A stretch of DNA of 64,000 nt. It comes from Roseburia hominis A2-183 (lineage in GTDB: Bacteria > Bacillota > Clostridia > Lachnospirales > Lachnospiraceae). The translations under genes were made by a program, and so were the position numbers. The stretch lies in contig NC_015977.1 of the NCBI RefSeq assembly GCF_000225345.1, positions 399,501 to 463,500 of the forward strand, read 5' to 3'. The notes beneath the pieces are model-generated. The model ran no database searches. It had not been told where the DNA came from and was given only the letters and a program-made list of their open reading frames with translations. The number at the start of each line of letters is the position of its first letter. The stretch's first letter is position 1. This document shows positions 52,705-63,010 of this stretch, piece by piece.

Positions 52705-54090
52705 ATGGGAAATATTTCATATACAGCTCATGTGAGCAATAAGAAAAGTGCCATTACATCGAAATCTAAGCTTGCAGCTGTTGCAAAGCATAACCTGAGA
52801 AAATACAAATCATCAGATTATAGCAAAGACAACATCTGCATCATATATGGTACATCAAATCTGATTGATGATGTGAAAACAGTATATCATAAAGAATTCG
52901 ATGAGGCATTAGAAGAATATAATAAAAAGCAGACACGACAAGACCGGAAAATCGAAGATTATTTTGAACATGTGGCAGGTAAGGAACAGGATATGGCAGT
53001 TGAAATAATAATTCAAATAGGCGACAGGGAGTTCTGGAAGCAATTTGATGATATAAAGTCATATATGAAATTGTCATATCAGATAATACTGGACGAGCTT
53101 AGAAAGAGGCTTCCACAGTTTGTAGTTGCAAATGCTGTGGTTCATCTTGATGAGGACAGTCCGCATATGCACATTGTCGGAGTTCCTGTGGCAGATGGAT
53201 ATAAGAAAGGTCTTAGCAAGCAGGTGTCAAAACGTAAGGTATTTACTAAAGATGTGTTATCACGAGTGCTGCAGGATGAGCTTCGAGAGGTGGCGAATAA
53301 AGAAGTGAATGACTGGTTTGGGAAACAGATAAAAGAAAAGTCGAAAGGTCGAAATCATGATTTATCTGTTGCAGAGTATAAGGTAGCTCAGGAGACAAAG
53401 CATTTGACACAATTACAAGAGCAGGTGGAAGAATCGGATAGGGCAGTTAAGGCAAATAAAGCTATTGAAAAAGAATATACGGATAAAAAAGAGAAACTGG
53501 AGTCTGATATTTCATGCCTGGAAAGTATGCGGCGGATTAGTAAGTCGCTATCAGAAATGGATAGTAGAGAATCAAAACAGATATCAATGGAACTCGATGA
53601 AAAAAGATCTGAACTTCAATCGGTAAATGAAGAGCTGGCAAATGCTATTGAAAAAGCAGAAGATGCAGCGAAATTGCTTGATAGAATCAAGAATTTTGTA
53701 TCGTCATTCAGATTATTTGCACCTACGATAGAAGAATATGCTAATCAGGTAGAAGCGGATAAGACAATAGAGGCAGGAAATTCATTCCGTGGAATATTGA
53801 ATGAGCTGGGCAAGCTGCTTGGGGCATTCAAGGAACTGATTAAAGAAGGCTTATGCTGGTTTCCAAGACTGATGATATGGAAAACTTCTAGAGGAGAAGT
53901 GGCACCGGTATTCATAGAGAAAAGCGATGGCTATTCATATTCATTGTATGGATATATGAATGTGGGCACTAAGGAATATTACTCAAAAGAGGGTGTTCAA
54001 TGGGAGATTACGGCAGGTAATCGTACTGGTACAGTTGAACAGATGGATGTTATGTTGAGGCAATGGCAAGAGATTTGCAGGAGATATTGA
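52705..54090 (+). CDS. mobV: MobV family relaxase (Mob_Pre)
   Basis: A 461-residue plasmid-recombination/mobilization relaxase. The N-terminal half has the diagnostic HLDEDSPHMHIVGVPV motif (near residue 146-160) and a basic KHNLRKY start region. The C-terminal half is a long coiled coil (about 235-330) followed by a C-terminal domain. ATG 52705 follows AAGGAG; ATG 52699 would overlap it. It would nick the palindromic region directly upstream. It is the third relaxase type in this window, after MobA/L and MobP. Confidence 0.92.
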   Translation: MGNISYTAHVSNKKSAITSKSKLAAVAKHNLRKYKSSDYSKDNICIIYGTSNLIDDVKTVYHKEFDEALEEYNKKQTRQDRKIEDYFEHVAGKEQDMAVEIIIQIGDREFWKQFDDIKSYMKLSYQIILDELRKRLPQFVVANAVVHLDEDSPHMHIVGVPVADGYKKGLSKQVSKRKVFTKDVLSRVLQDELREVANKEVNDWFGKQIKEKSKGRNHDLSVAEYKVAQETKHLTQLQEQVEESDRAVKANKAIEKEYTDKKEKLESDISCLESMRRISKSLSEMDSRESKQISMELDEKRSELQSVNEELANAIEKAEDAAKLLDRIKNFVSSFRLFAPTIEEYANQVEADKTIEAGNSFRGILNELGKLLGAFKELIKEGLCWFPRLMIWKTSRGEVAPVFIEKSDGYSYSLYGYMNVGTKEYYSKEGVQWEITAGNRTGTVEQMDVMLRQWQEICRRY

Positions 54091-54147
54091 GGATAGGAGC
54101 GGAGCAGAAGAGATTGTGGGAGGTGTATGAGGGGAGATAAAAATTAT

Positions 54148-54186
54148 CAAAGGCTATTGTGACTGAAAAAGTTTTAATAGCCTTTG
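54148..54186 (+). terminator. Perfect 11-base hairpin after the MobV gene
   Basis: CAAAGGCTATT (54148-54158) pairs with AATAGCCTTTG (54176-54186). No long T-run follows, so termination is uncertain. A likely promoter for the methyltransferase follows (TTGTGT at 54295, TATACT at 54318, 17-base spacer). Confidence 0.5.
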
Positions 54187-54355
54187 TGATACTTCTAAAG
54201 TGCAATAAAGGTGTTTTCTTTATAAGTGGAAAAAACGGAAGATATATGTTAAAATTTATCTTGGATTTTTATATGAAAAAACAGATATAGGAACTTGTGT
54301 TCGACAAAATAAAATGATATACTATGAACAGAAAATATGTTCGAGGAGATAAGGC

Positions 54356-55213
54356 ATGAATAGTGAAAAAAATAATATAGATATGAGTAATGTGATCAAC
54401 AAATTGTTTGAAGGCGATTGCTTAGAGTATATGAAAAAAATACCAGCTGGAAGTGTGGATATGATTTTGTGTGATTTACCATATGGTATGACACAAAATA
54501 AATGGGATAGTTATATTCCTTTAGATGAGTTATGGAAACAATATAATCGAATAATAAAACCCAATGGGGCAATTGTTTTAACATCTAATGGAGTTTTTAC
54601 TGCAAAGTTGATTTTGAGCCAACCTAATATTTATAAGTATAAGTGGGTATGGGAAAAATCAAAGCCAACTAATTTTTTGAATGCTAAAAAGCAACCATTA
54701 AGAAAACATGAAGATGTTTGCGTTTTTTATAAAAAACAGCCAACATATCATCCTCAAATGACAAAGGGAGAACCATATGATAAAGGAATAAGAAAAAATC
54801 AGCTTAGTGGTAATTATGGAGACTTTGAACCAGTGCATGTAGCAAGTGATGGAGACCGTTATCCTACAGATGTTATTTATATTAAAACAGCAGAATCAGA
54901 AGGTGCAGTTCTTCATCCAACACAGAAGCCTATAGAACTGGGCAGATATATGGTAAGGACATATACAAATCCAGGGGATATAGTACTTGATAATACTTTT
55001 GGTAGCGGATCATTTTTAGTGGCAGCATTGATGGAAGGGCGAAATTTTATTGGAATTGAAAAGAATGAAGATGTTGCATTGTTTAAAAAAGAAGAAATAG
55101 ATTATATTGATGTAGCAAAAAGAAGATTATTCTTAGCATGGGAAGGATTAGAAAAAAAAACTCGTAAATATATAAAAGAGGAAAATCTTATAGCAGAATT
55201 TAAAGAAAGATGA
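54356..55213 (+). CDS. Site-specific DNA methyltransferase (beta-type N6/N4)
   Basis: A 285-residue DNA amino-methyltransferase. Motif IV (DLPYG, near residue 40, the DPPY variant) comes before the AdoMet-binding motif I-like region (VLDNTFGSGSFLVAALMEGR, near 210), the order of beta-class enzymes. The middle part (FLNAKKQPLRKHEDVCVFYK, ending GRYMVRTYTNPGD) is typical of M.HinfI/CcrM-like enzymes. GGAG precedes ATG 54356. Its stop overlaps the start of the nuclease-methylase gene (ATGA), so the two form a restriction-modification operon. It may protect host DNA at the same sites. Confidence 0.9.
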   Translation: MNSEKNNIDMSNVINKLFEGDCLEYMKKIPAGSVDMILCDLPYGMTQNKWDSYIPLDELWKQYNRIIKPNGAIVLTSNGVFTAKLILSQPNIYKYKWVWEKSKPTNFLNAKKQPLRKHEDVCVFYKKQPTYHPQMTKGEPYDKGIRKNQLSGNYGDFEPVHVASDGDRYPTDVIYIKTAESEGAVLHPTQKPIELGRYMVRTYTNPGDIVLDNTFGSGSFLVAALMEGRNFIGIEKNEDVALFKKEEIDYIDVAKRRLFLAWEGLEKKTRKYIKEENLIAEFKER

Positions 55214-56751
55214 AGGTGAAATGTATGGGGACAATTATCAGAAGAAATGAAAGAAGTTGGGCAATCGTAATTATTTCAGAGATAAAAGTAATGCTGAATG
55301 GCTTGGGGTTAAAGATTAAGAGTGCAGGTGGAGAAAGTACGCTTTCTGTAAATAAGAAAAGTATGTTTCCAGACGTTTTGTTGTACGAAGATGAGGCACA
55401 AACTAAAATACTGCAAGGCTGGGAACTTAAAATGCCGGATGTATTGATTACAGATGAAGCATTGATTGCAGATGCGACAAGAAAGGCAAAAGCATTAGGC
55501 TTGAACAGTTTTGTAATATGGAATTTTACCTATGGAAAATTATATATACAGAACAAACAAGGCTTTTTCGAGGAAGCCAAAGTATGGGATGGAACAAGTC
55601 ATATTAAATCAAGAGAAGATGTTACTACATACAAAGCAGAGTGGTTACCTATTATAAAAGAAATTGTAATGACAGTAAATGAGTATCTTGTTAATGGAAG
55701 AATTGTAACATCGTCTATTGTAAATACAATATCGGATGGATTAATGACAGAATTGATTCAGCGGAATAAAGAGTTAGTAGCTGAAAATATTATGATTGAG
55801 TCTAGCAAGAATATGCAGATGGAACGCAGACTAAAGGTTTGGTGGAATGCATTTCATGAAGAATACGATAAAGATGAGAATAATATGTATTCGGCATATG
55901 CTAAGTCAGTGTTGTTAAATTGGACAAATCGAGTTATGTTTGCTAATGCAATTAAAAAGTATCATAATTGTGCATATGCCATAAAAGATATTGATTATAC
56001 AACATCTCCTAATGATGGAAATAATATTATTGAACATATAGTCGAACAAGGAGATTTTTATAATGTATTTAAGCCGTTGGAATTTAATGAGGTAATACCA
56101 GAAGATACATGGATTGATATTGTTGATTATAATCAATTTTTAATTGAGAATAACATTGAAAAAATAGAGCAAGGAGTATTGCAAGATATACTCGAAAAGA
56201 CCGTAAATACTGCAAAGAGAGAGATTCGTGGACAATATGCGACACCATATCGTTTGGCAGATATTTTGTGTCAGATTACTGTGCAAGATTGGAACAAGGA
56301 TTGTGCTGATTTGTGTGCTGGTACAGGTACGATTGCAAAAGCAATTATTAATAATAAAGCCCAAAGAATACATAGGGCAGATAAAGCGTTTATGACAACT
56401 TGGATGTCAGATAAGTATGCATATCCATTACAGATTGCTAATATTGCGGTTACAGATATTCATGCATTAAATATACCGATTAATATGTTTACAACGGATA
56501 TATTTGAGGTAGAGACAGGAGATAAGATTAAAATAAAAAATCCAATAGATGGTAGTGATATAGAAGAAATCATTCCCCAATTTGGAACTATTGTATCAAA
56601 TTTGCCTTTTGTAGAATACAATAAAGTCGCTGACGATGAGCAGGAATATATTGCTCAATGGAGAGAAAAGATAACAAATAGTACTGGTATTAAATTTACA
56701 AGAAAAACGGATTTATATAATTATATACCATTTAAATTATATGAGTTATTG
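55210..56751 (+). pseudogene. 5' part of an N6-adenine methylase/nuclease gene, split by IS66
   Basis: Codons 1-514 of an interrupted gene; the frame runs 15 bases into the IS and stops at 56766. Residues about 15-110 look like a PD-(D/E)xK-type nuclease (KSMFPDVLLYED, then QGWELKMPD). AdoMet motif I is ADLCAGTGTIAKAI near 375, and the catalytic SNLPFVEY (NPPY variant) is near 460. Joining to 59731 restores one open frame of 915 residues (KLYELL then EKNGKLGIIISNSW). This suggests a type IIG-like restriction-modification enzyme. A truncated methylase could still be made. Confidence 0.85.
56744..56751. repeat. Left copy of the IS66 target duplication
   Basis: AGTTATTG directly before the left end of the IS. 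The identical 8 bases follow the right end at 59723-59730. An 8-base duplication is characteristic of IS66-family insertion. Confidence 0.95.
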
Positions 56752-56934
56752 GTAAGCGATGAATAACATACCGTTCCAAATTTAATTGAAGATTTGGGAT
56801 AATACAGTCAATAAACAGTAAACGACTACTTTATCTATTTTCAGATCTGGATGCGGACGTATCACTCTTCTTTTCTTAAGCAAAGGTAGCCGTTTACGGT
56901 GTTTAACTACTTTAGCTAACAGGAGGAGCAGCTT

Positions 56935-57321
56935 ATGCGTAATAAGAGAAGAACAGACGAAGAATGGCTGTCATTAATTCAGCAATGTCGCAGCAGTGGA
57001 TTTTCTGACCGTGTCTGGTGTGAGCAGAATGATATCTCTATCAATACGTTTTATAATACTGTCACAAGGCTGAGAAAGAAATCATGTATGATTCCGGAGA
57101 CAGACAGGCTAATCGTGGATGCCACACATGAAATCGTACCACTTTCCATTACAGAAGAATCGCATATACCGATATCGAATCCAGTCAGACTGCTGTCAAC
57201 AGATGCAACATCAGAGGGCGAAGCACTGACAGTTATCATAAACGGCTGTAAAGTTGCAATCAATAATCATGCAGGCAGGGATGTGATCTATCATACGATA
57301 TCTGCCCTGCGGAAACTTTGA
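56935..57321 (+). CDS. tnpA: IS66 TnpA accessory protein
   Basis: A 128-residue protein with a helix-turn-helix start (RRTDEEWLSLIQQCRSSGFS, VWCEQNDISINTFYNTVTRL), typical of the IS66 TnpA/OrfA protein. The C-terminus holds the conserved LTVIINGCKVAI strand. GGAGGAG precedes ATG 56935. Its stop overlaps the TTG start of tnpB. It is required with TnpB for full transposition in IS66 elements such as IS679. Confidence 0.92.
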   Translation: MRNKRRTDEEWLSLIQQCRSSGFSDRVWCEQNDISINTFYNTVTRLRKKSCMIPETDRLIVDATHEIVPLSITEESHIPISNPVRLLSTDATSEGEALTVIINGCKVAINNHAGRDVIYHTISALRKL

Positions 57322-57671
57322 TCGGTGATCTGTCCAGAGTACAGAAAATCTATCTGGTTACAGGAAGGACTGATATGAGAAAATCCTTTGACGGACTCAT
57401 GGCAGTCATCCGTGACAATTTCCAGATGGATCCGTTCTCCAATGCGGTCTTTCTGTTCTGTGGACGCAAAAAGAATACGATGAAAGCCCTCTATTTTGAC
57501 CGGGATGGATTTGTACTCCTGCAGAAGCGCCTGGACAATGGAAAATTCCAATGGCCACGCAATGCTTCAGAAGTCAGACCTCTGACAAGGCAGGAATTCC
57601 GCTGGCTGATGGAAGGACTTTCCATTGACCAGCCGAAAGCGATACAGCCTGCGAAAGACAGGGATTACTGA
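57318..57671 (+). CDS. tnpB: IS66 TnpB accessory protein
   Basis: A 117-residue protein of the IS66 Orf2/TnpB family (KIYLVTGRTDMRKSFDGLMA; FLFCGRKKNTMKALYFDRDG; LLQKRLDNGKFQWPR; LTRQEFRWLMEGL). It begins at TTG 57318, inside the tnpA stop codon, so it depends on coupling. It is not related to the IS200/605 TnpB nucleases. A 287-base stretch without a gene separates it from tnpC. Confidence 0.95.
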   Translation: MIGDLSRVQKIYLVTGRTDMRKSFDGLMAVIRDNFQMDPFSNAVFLFCGRKKNTMKALYFDRDGFVLLQKRLDNGKFQWPRNASEVRPLTRQEFRWLMEGLSIDQPKAIQPAKDRDY

Positions 57672-57958
57672 TTTGTGCAATATGTAGATTTTGAAAAATT
57701 TTTCTACAGCCGGAGCAGGCTGTTGACGGAAGATATCCACAGATGTGAAATCATGGGGTGCGTTGTCCGGGGATAGTTGAGCATGACATCATCATGATGT
57801 GCATAACTTTACGGAAAATCCCGGAAACTGGCTGATTTTGAGAAAAAAAGGAGCTATCTGGCTTTCGGCATAATGCCAGTCTGATTTTGGACGGCATTTG
57901 CAACCATGCCTTCCTTTTCGTACAATAAAGGTAACGAAAAAAGAGGGAGGGATTCACC

Positions 57959-59653
57959 GTGGATTCAAAGGGACAGGACATACTTTTTAACAGTGAGATG
58001 AATCAGAAGGACCTTATGATCCAGATGCTTTCTGAACGGTTAGATGAAAAAGACGAAACCATCACAGAACTGAAGGAAACCATCAATGACCTGAAAGATA
58101 CAATTGCCGGTCTCAGGGAAACACTGGATGAATTCCAGCGGAAACTCTTTGGTACAGGCAGTGAGAAGACAAAACAGGATAAGAAAACGGAAGAAACTGT
58201 GACAACAATCGTCAAAAGCCACAAACGGACAACACGCAAAGCGAAAGCGACACGTGAAGACCAATATGGAAATCTTCCGATCCATAAGGAAGTCATCCCC
58301 CTGCTGGAAGAAGATAAGTATTGTCCTTATTGTAATTCCAAGATGGAGTATGTGACGGAAATGTTTGTCCGTGAAGAACTACGGATCACCCCGGCAAAGG
58401 TGGAACGAATCCACTATTATCAGGAGAAATGGCAGTGCCCGGAATGCAGAAAAGATGGTGACGGGACATTTGCTGAATCCAAGATACCTACAGCATTGAT
58501 TCCACACAGCCCGGCTTCCCCATCCATGGTCGCATATGTTGCAATGGAAAAGATCGGCATGGCAATGCCTTACTATCGTCAGGAATTTCTGATGAACCAG
58601 CTGGGATTTACCCTGCCACGGGAAACCATGGCGAACTGGATCATTTATACGGCAGAAAACTATTTCTATCTGATCTATGATCGGCTGCATGAAGAACTTT
58701 TAAAGCGGGACCTGGTACATGCAGATGAGACAACATGTCAGGTGCTGCGGGAAAAGGGACGTACGGCGGAACAGACCTCTTATATGTGGTTATATACAAC
58801 CGGAAATGATGGTCTTACACCAATTGTCCTTTATGATTACCAGCCAAGCCGGAAAGGATCCTGTGTGCAGGAATTTCTGGAAGGATTCCATGGAATGGTA
58901 CAGTGTGACGGATATCAGGGTTACAACAGGCTTGAAGATGTCATACTGGTCTGCTGCCTTGCACATGCAAGACGTAAGTTCTTTGAAGCAGTCCCGGCAG
59001 CCAGACGTAAAAAGTTGAAACTTCTGGATGTTAACTCTGATGAAGCGATCGAGGATACCGGTATTCCGGATGAAGAGAAGCTGGAACAGCTGCTCCCGGC
59101 AGAAATTGGACTGCTGTATTGCAATAAGCTCTTCTACCTGGAGCGCACATTAAAAGAACTGGAGGCAGAAGAACGAAAACAACAAAGAACCATTCTGGAA
59201 CAGCCTGTATGGGAACAGTTCTGGAACTGGCTTGGCACACTGCATCCAACTGGCGGAAGCAAGCTTGGGAAAGCGGTGAACTATGCCCAAAATCATCATG
59301 ATACCTTGATGAACTATATGATAGATGGCCGGTGTGAAATTTCAAACAACCGTGCGGAACGGAAAGCCAAAAGTTATGCCGTTGGGCGGAAAGCCTTCCT
59401 GTTCCATACATCAGAAGCTGGAGCTGGGGCAAGTGCGGTAATGTACAGCATTGTGGAAACAGCAAAAGCAAACAATCTGAATATTTTCCAATATCTCTAT
59501 ATGGTACTGCTGTATATGCCGGATTATATGAACTCGTCCGCAGGTATAGAACAGCTGATGCCATGGAGTGAATTTATCAAAGAGCAGTGTTCGGGGATCA
59601 TTGATGTGGAATCCAATGTCCCGGAAAACAGAATTCCCCTGCCATGTAGATAG
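57959..59653 (+). CDS. tnpC: IS66 transposase TnpC
   Basis: A 564-residue DDE transposase. It has an N-terminal leucine-rich coiled coil (about 15-65), a zinc-binding region (CPYCNSKMEYV, CPECRKDG), and the catalytic core with Asp in HADETTCQVL, Asp in VQCDGYQGYNRL and Glu in EISNNRAERKAKSYAVGRKA. The C-terminal tail follows the usual IS66 form. It begins at GTG 57959 after GGGAGGG. The frame is complete, so the element may be active. Confidence 0.96.
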   Translation: MDSKGQDILFNSEMNQKDLMIQMLSERLDEKDETITELKETINDLKDTIAGLRETLDEFQRKLFGTGSEKTKQDKKTEETVTTIVKSHKRTTRKAKATREDQYGNLPIHKEVIPLLEEDKYCPYCNSKMEYVTEMFVREELRITPAKVERIHYYQEKWQCPECRKDGDGTFAESKIPTALIPHSPASPSMVAYVAMEKIGMAMPYYRQEFLMNQLGFTLPRETMANWIIYTAENYFYLIYDRLHEELLKRDLVHADETTCQVLREKGRTAEQTSYMWLYTTGNDGLTPIVLYDYQPSRKGSCVQEFLEGFHGMVQCDGYQGYNRLEDVILVCCLAHARRKFFEAVPAARRKKLKLLDVNSDEAIEDTGIPDEEKLEQLLPAEIGLLYCNKLFYLERTLKELEAEERKQQRTILEQPVWEQFWNWLGTLHPTGGSKLGKAVNYAQNHHDTLMNYMIDGRCEISNNRAERKAKSYAVGRKAFLFHTSEAGAGASAVMYSIVETAKANNLNIFQYLYMVLLYMPDYMNSSAGIEQLMPWSEFIKEQCSGIIDVESNVPENRIPLPCR

Positions 59654-59722
59654 CAGGGAAAACCTAAAGTAAATGGTAGTCGTTTACTGTTTTGGGTAGG
59701 CGGTGTGTTATTCATCGCTTAC

Positions 59723-60936
59723 AGTTATTGGAAAAGAACGGAAAACTTGGGATTATTATTTCAAACTCTTGGTTAGGAACAGATATAGGAAAAAATTTTT
59801 TCGAAGCATTGCAGTATTATTACATTATCGAATCGGTTCTTATAAGCAATTGCAAGAGATGGTTTAATAATGCGGATGTTATTGGAACTATACTTATTTT
59901 AAGAAAAAAAGAAATTAGTATTCCAGATAAAACAAAGCGGATTAGTTTTTGGTTAACTAATAAGGATATAAATACAATCGAGGAGGAGGATAAAGAAACA
60001 TTAATTAATAGTATTGTTCTTCATCAAGTTATTGATGAATCAGTTGCAACTATGAAAGAATATTCACTTAGTGATATTGATAATATTATGCAGTATGGAA
60101 TTTCATTGAATGCTTTATTCCATAATATTTCGTGGATTAAAGAAATACAGGAATATATTGAACCAATTACCAAAGAATTAAGTATGATTAGAGGAGAGCG
60201 TACAGGGCAAAATAAAGTCTTTTATATAAATGGTGAAACATCAATAGCAGATAAATTTTTATATCCAATGTTGAAGTCATCGAGAAATATAAAAAAATAT
60301 TCGGCTTCTCCAAATATGAAGGCATTTTGCTGTAATAAGACAATTGAACAGTTAAAAGAAGATGGAGAAGAAGGAACACTGAAATGGATTCGCAAATTCT
60401 CAAATGATAAGTATGAACCATTAGCCAAAAGTATTAACTATTCACCATGGTATCAAATGCCATCAATTAATAGAGCAGATTTAGTTACTTCGGAAAATCC
60501 TGATAAAAGACTTTTTATCGCAGAATTAAATGAAAGTGTGATAGTTGATCAAAGGCTAATTGCGATGAAATATAAAGATTCTGTAGCTAATAAAGAACTG
60601 GTTTTCGCTTTGCTTAATTCTATATATGGTATGTTTGCAATAGAAGCAAATGGATTTGGTAGAGGGCAAGGTGTTTTAGATATAAGTAAAACAGGGTTTC
60701 AAAAAATATGTATGATTAATCCAGAGTTGATTTCAAAGGAAGATGCAGCAGAGATAATAGCATTGTTTTCAAAAATTAAGAATCGTAATGTCATGGAAAT
60801 TGAAGATGAATTAATGAATGCAGATAGACAAGCATTTGACAAAAAGGTGCTTCAGTCAATAGGACATGAAGAACTGTATGATTGTATTAAGGAATCATTA
60901 CTTTCAATGCAACATACAAGACATTGTGTGAAATGA
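59723..60936 (+). pseudogene. 3' part of the IS66-split methylase/nuclease gene
   Basis: Starts with the right copy of the target duplication (59723-59730) and continues the methylase frame as EKNGKLGIIISNSWLGTDIG, the last methylase motifs. A target-recognition-like region follows (WYQMPSINRADLV, NSIYGMFAIEANGFGRGQG, and a C-terminal helix FDKKVLQSIGHEEL). 401 codons remain to the stop at 60936. An artificial frame begins within the IS at 59692, but no start signal belongs to this gene. The gene fragment is otherwise undamaged, which fits a recent event. Confidence 0.85.
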
Positions 60937-61038
60937 TTGTATATATGAATATTAATAATATGGAGAATTGTAAAAATTGTATTTTATTGATTTATTCTAT
61001 GGAAGCTAGTGAATATGACAAATGAAAGAAGGAATGTA

Positions 61039-61863
61039 ATGGAAAATTCAATTTGTAAAATAGTATATTTTGATGAAGATTCAGTAACCGATTATGTACA
61101 GATTATTGCTGGAGGTGCATTAGAGAAGACAACACAGTTATTAAAAGAAACAGATAAAAATATAAATACGGATGCTTCGGTTTCTGGTAAAGCGGGAATA
61201 AGTGGTGTTTTTAAGGCTTTATTGGGATTAGAAGCTCAAGCATCTGCAGATGCATCAATGGGAATTTCTTTAAATACAAATAAAATGGCAAAAAATATTG
61301 TTAAAAACACTATTTTAACTGATTTCTTGGGAATTTTGAATGATGAAAAACAAAATAGAAAAGGCAAAATATCACAAGGAAGTATAAAGAAATTTGAAGG
61401 ATACACTATATCAGTAGAAAAGGATTCGTTATCATATATTGTTATGGTGTCGCCATACTTATCAATGTTAAAAGGTGGAGCAAGCGTTCCGGCAGGTGAA
61501 TTTGATATAGCAATAGAGAAGTTGGATAATGCGTTAAAGTCAGCAAAAGGATATTATGAATTTGTAGGAACTAAAGGGAAAAGTAAAGTTGTGCTACGAT
61601 TTAATATCAATTCTCTAAAAAATAACTATAAAATTAATGATTTGTTAAAAATGAACCTAAGTATATATGCAATAAAAGTTGGGACAACAACATTATCACA
61701 ATTAGATGTAAATAAAGAGTTAGATATTGATTTTTATAGTAGACCTAAGGATAATCCAGATTATACTTCTTCTGAAAAGAAAACATCTGATGATGATACA
61801 GATAAAAATAGAAAACTTGATGTTTATGATGTTTTATTAGCGGGAGTTGAGACGAATGATTGA
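61039..61863 (+). CDS. DUF6414-like protein, first gene of a three-gene cargo operon
   Basis: A 274-residue protein that I tentatively place in the DUF6414 family from its start CKIVYFDEDSVTDYVQIIAGG. A glycine/alanine-rich segment (residues about 45-75) might insert into membranes, and a C-terminal acidic linker holds SSEKKTSDDDTDKNR. I use ATG 61039, with AAGGA upstream; GTG 61009 would add ten residues. Its stop overlaps the ATPase start, so the proteins are made together. It may act as a sensor or effector controlled by the ATPase; this is inference. Confidence 0.65.
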   Translation: MENSICKIVYFDEDSVTDYVQIIAGGALEKTTQLLKETDKNINTDASVSGKAGISGVFKALLGLEAQASADASMGISLNTNKMAKNIVKNTILTDFLGILNDEKQNRKGKISQGSIKKFEGYTISVEKDSLSYIVMVSPYLSMLKGGASVPAGEFDIAIEKLDNALKSAKGYYEFVGTKGKSKVVLRFNINSLKNNYKINDLLKMNLSIYAIKVGTTTLSQLDVNKELDIDFYSRPKDNPDYTSSEKKTSDDDTDKNRKLDVYDVLLAGVETND

Positions 61864-63010
61864 TGAAGTAATTGTTTTTACAGGCTCTAAAAGAGATTTT
61901 AATAGTTTGTTACAGGAAAGAATAGACACAGAAAATGACGAAGTTGTTTCTTTTATGGAATTAATACAACATTATAATGCTAGAATTCATCCAACAGAAT
62001 CTGGAGTGAAGGAAATATTTCTGAAAAAAAAGATAGGCGCAAATTGTTTGATATGTAAGGCGGACGATTTTGGTTCGGTATTAGAACATACTTTATTGAA
62101 TTTTACTAATATAATAAGTTTGAATTATGATGTTGAAAAATTGTTTGTACATAATCCTCCCAAAAAGGTTCTGGAAAATCTACAATCAGAATTTGGAGAT
62201 GAAATCGAATATTGTAAATCAGAATACGCTAAATTAGATATTCCACGTATTAAGAGAATCTATAATGATTTGAATAAGAATATATTGGGGCAGGAAAAAT
62301 GCAAGATTGAAATAATTAGTGGTTTATATAGATTGACAAAAGAAAAAAGTCAAAAGCCAGCCGTTTTTATGTTATATGGACCATCTGGAGTTGGCAAAAC
62401 AGAAACGGCAAAATGTATTAGTGAATCTTTGGGTGGAGCGTTATTAAGAATTCAATTTTCTATGATGCAGACTGGTGAAGCATATAATTATGTATTTGGA
62501 TCGGAACATTCAAAAGCAAGTTTCGCACGTGATATGATGGGGAGGGAGTCAAATTTAATTTTAATAGATGAGTTTGATAAGGTTAATCCCAATTTCTATA
62601 ATGCATTTTATGAATTATTTGATGAAGGGAAGTATGTAGATACTAATTATGAAGTGGATCTGAAAAATTCTATTTTTATATGTACCTGTAACTTTATGAG
62701 TGAAAATGAAATAAAAAAGATTTTGGGACCTGCTATGTATTCAAGAATAGGAAAGTGTATTGAATATGATGAATTACAGAAAGAGCAGAAGATAAAAATT
62801 ATTAATAATTGGTATGATGAAATACTGGAAATTTTAGATGATAATGAAAGGCAAGTTATAAAGGAAACAGATATATTAAAATGGTTTCAAGATAATGAAG
62901 AACGATATGATAATATACGTTTGTTGAAAAGCAAAATGGAACAGGCAATATATGAAAAATTAGCAACTGTTTTTGTTATAAAAAAGAGCGGAGGAGAAGA
63001 TGATATTTAA
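61856..63010 (+). CDS. Clp-type (AAA_2) AAA+ ATPase
   Basis: A 384-residue protein. The N-terminal 140 residues are unlike known Clp N-domains. The AAA+ module has Walker A YGPSGVGKTETAK (near 175), Walker B LILIDEFDKVNPN (near 233), sensor 1 IFICTCNF (near 277) and an arginine finger in AMYSRIGKCIEYDE (near 300). It resembles the second ATPase domain of ClpA/ClpB, but alone. ATG 61856 overlaps the previous stop. A single Clp-like module coupled with a DUF6414-like and a membrane protein suggests remodelling of a membrane or signal complex. Confidence 0.85.
   Translation: MIDEVIVFTGSKRDFNSLLQERIDTENDEVVSFMELIQHYNARIHPTESGVKEIFLKKKIGANCLICKADDFGSVLEHTLLNFTNIISLNYDVEKLFVHNPPKKVLENLQSEFGDEIEYCKSEYAKLDIPRIKRIYNDLNKNILGQEKCKIEIISGLYRLTKEKSQKPAVFMLYGPSGVGKTETAKCISESLGGALLRIQFSMMQTGEAYNYVFGSEHSKASFARDMMGRESNLILIDEFDKVNPNFYNAFYELFDEGKYVDTNYEVDLKNSIFICTCNFMSENEIKKILGPAMYSRIGKCIEYDELQKEQKIKIINNWYDEILEILDDNERQVIKETDILKWFQDNEERYDNIRLLKSKMEQAIYEKLATVFVIKKSGGEDDI

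Larger units (their letters stand above)
56752..59722 (+). mobile_element. Complete IS66-family insertion sequence
   Basis: A 2971-base element with terminal inverted repeats. The left end (56752-56773) starts GTAAGCGATGAATAACA and the right end (59701-59722) is its complement with one mismatch in 22. A perfect 17-base subterminal inverted repeat (AAACAGTAAACGACTAC) lies at 56813-56829 and 59676-59692. It encodes tnpA, tnpB and tnpC, all intact. It is flanked by AGTTATTG on both sides. The preserved ends, genes and duplication point to a recent insertion. Confidence 0.95.

Noticed and set aside
59692-60936. Apparent 414-codon gene with a start inside the IS66 right end
   Set aside because: The ATG lies in the IS terminal region by chance; the real gene is the 3' part of the split methylase, whose start is at 55210.
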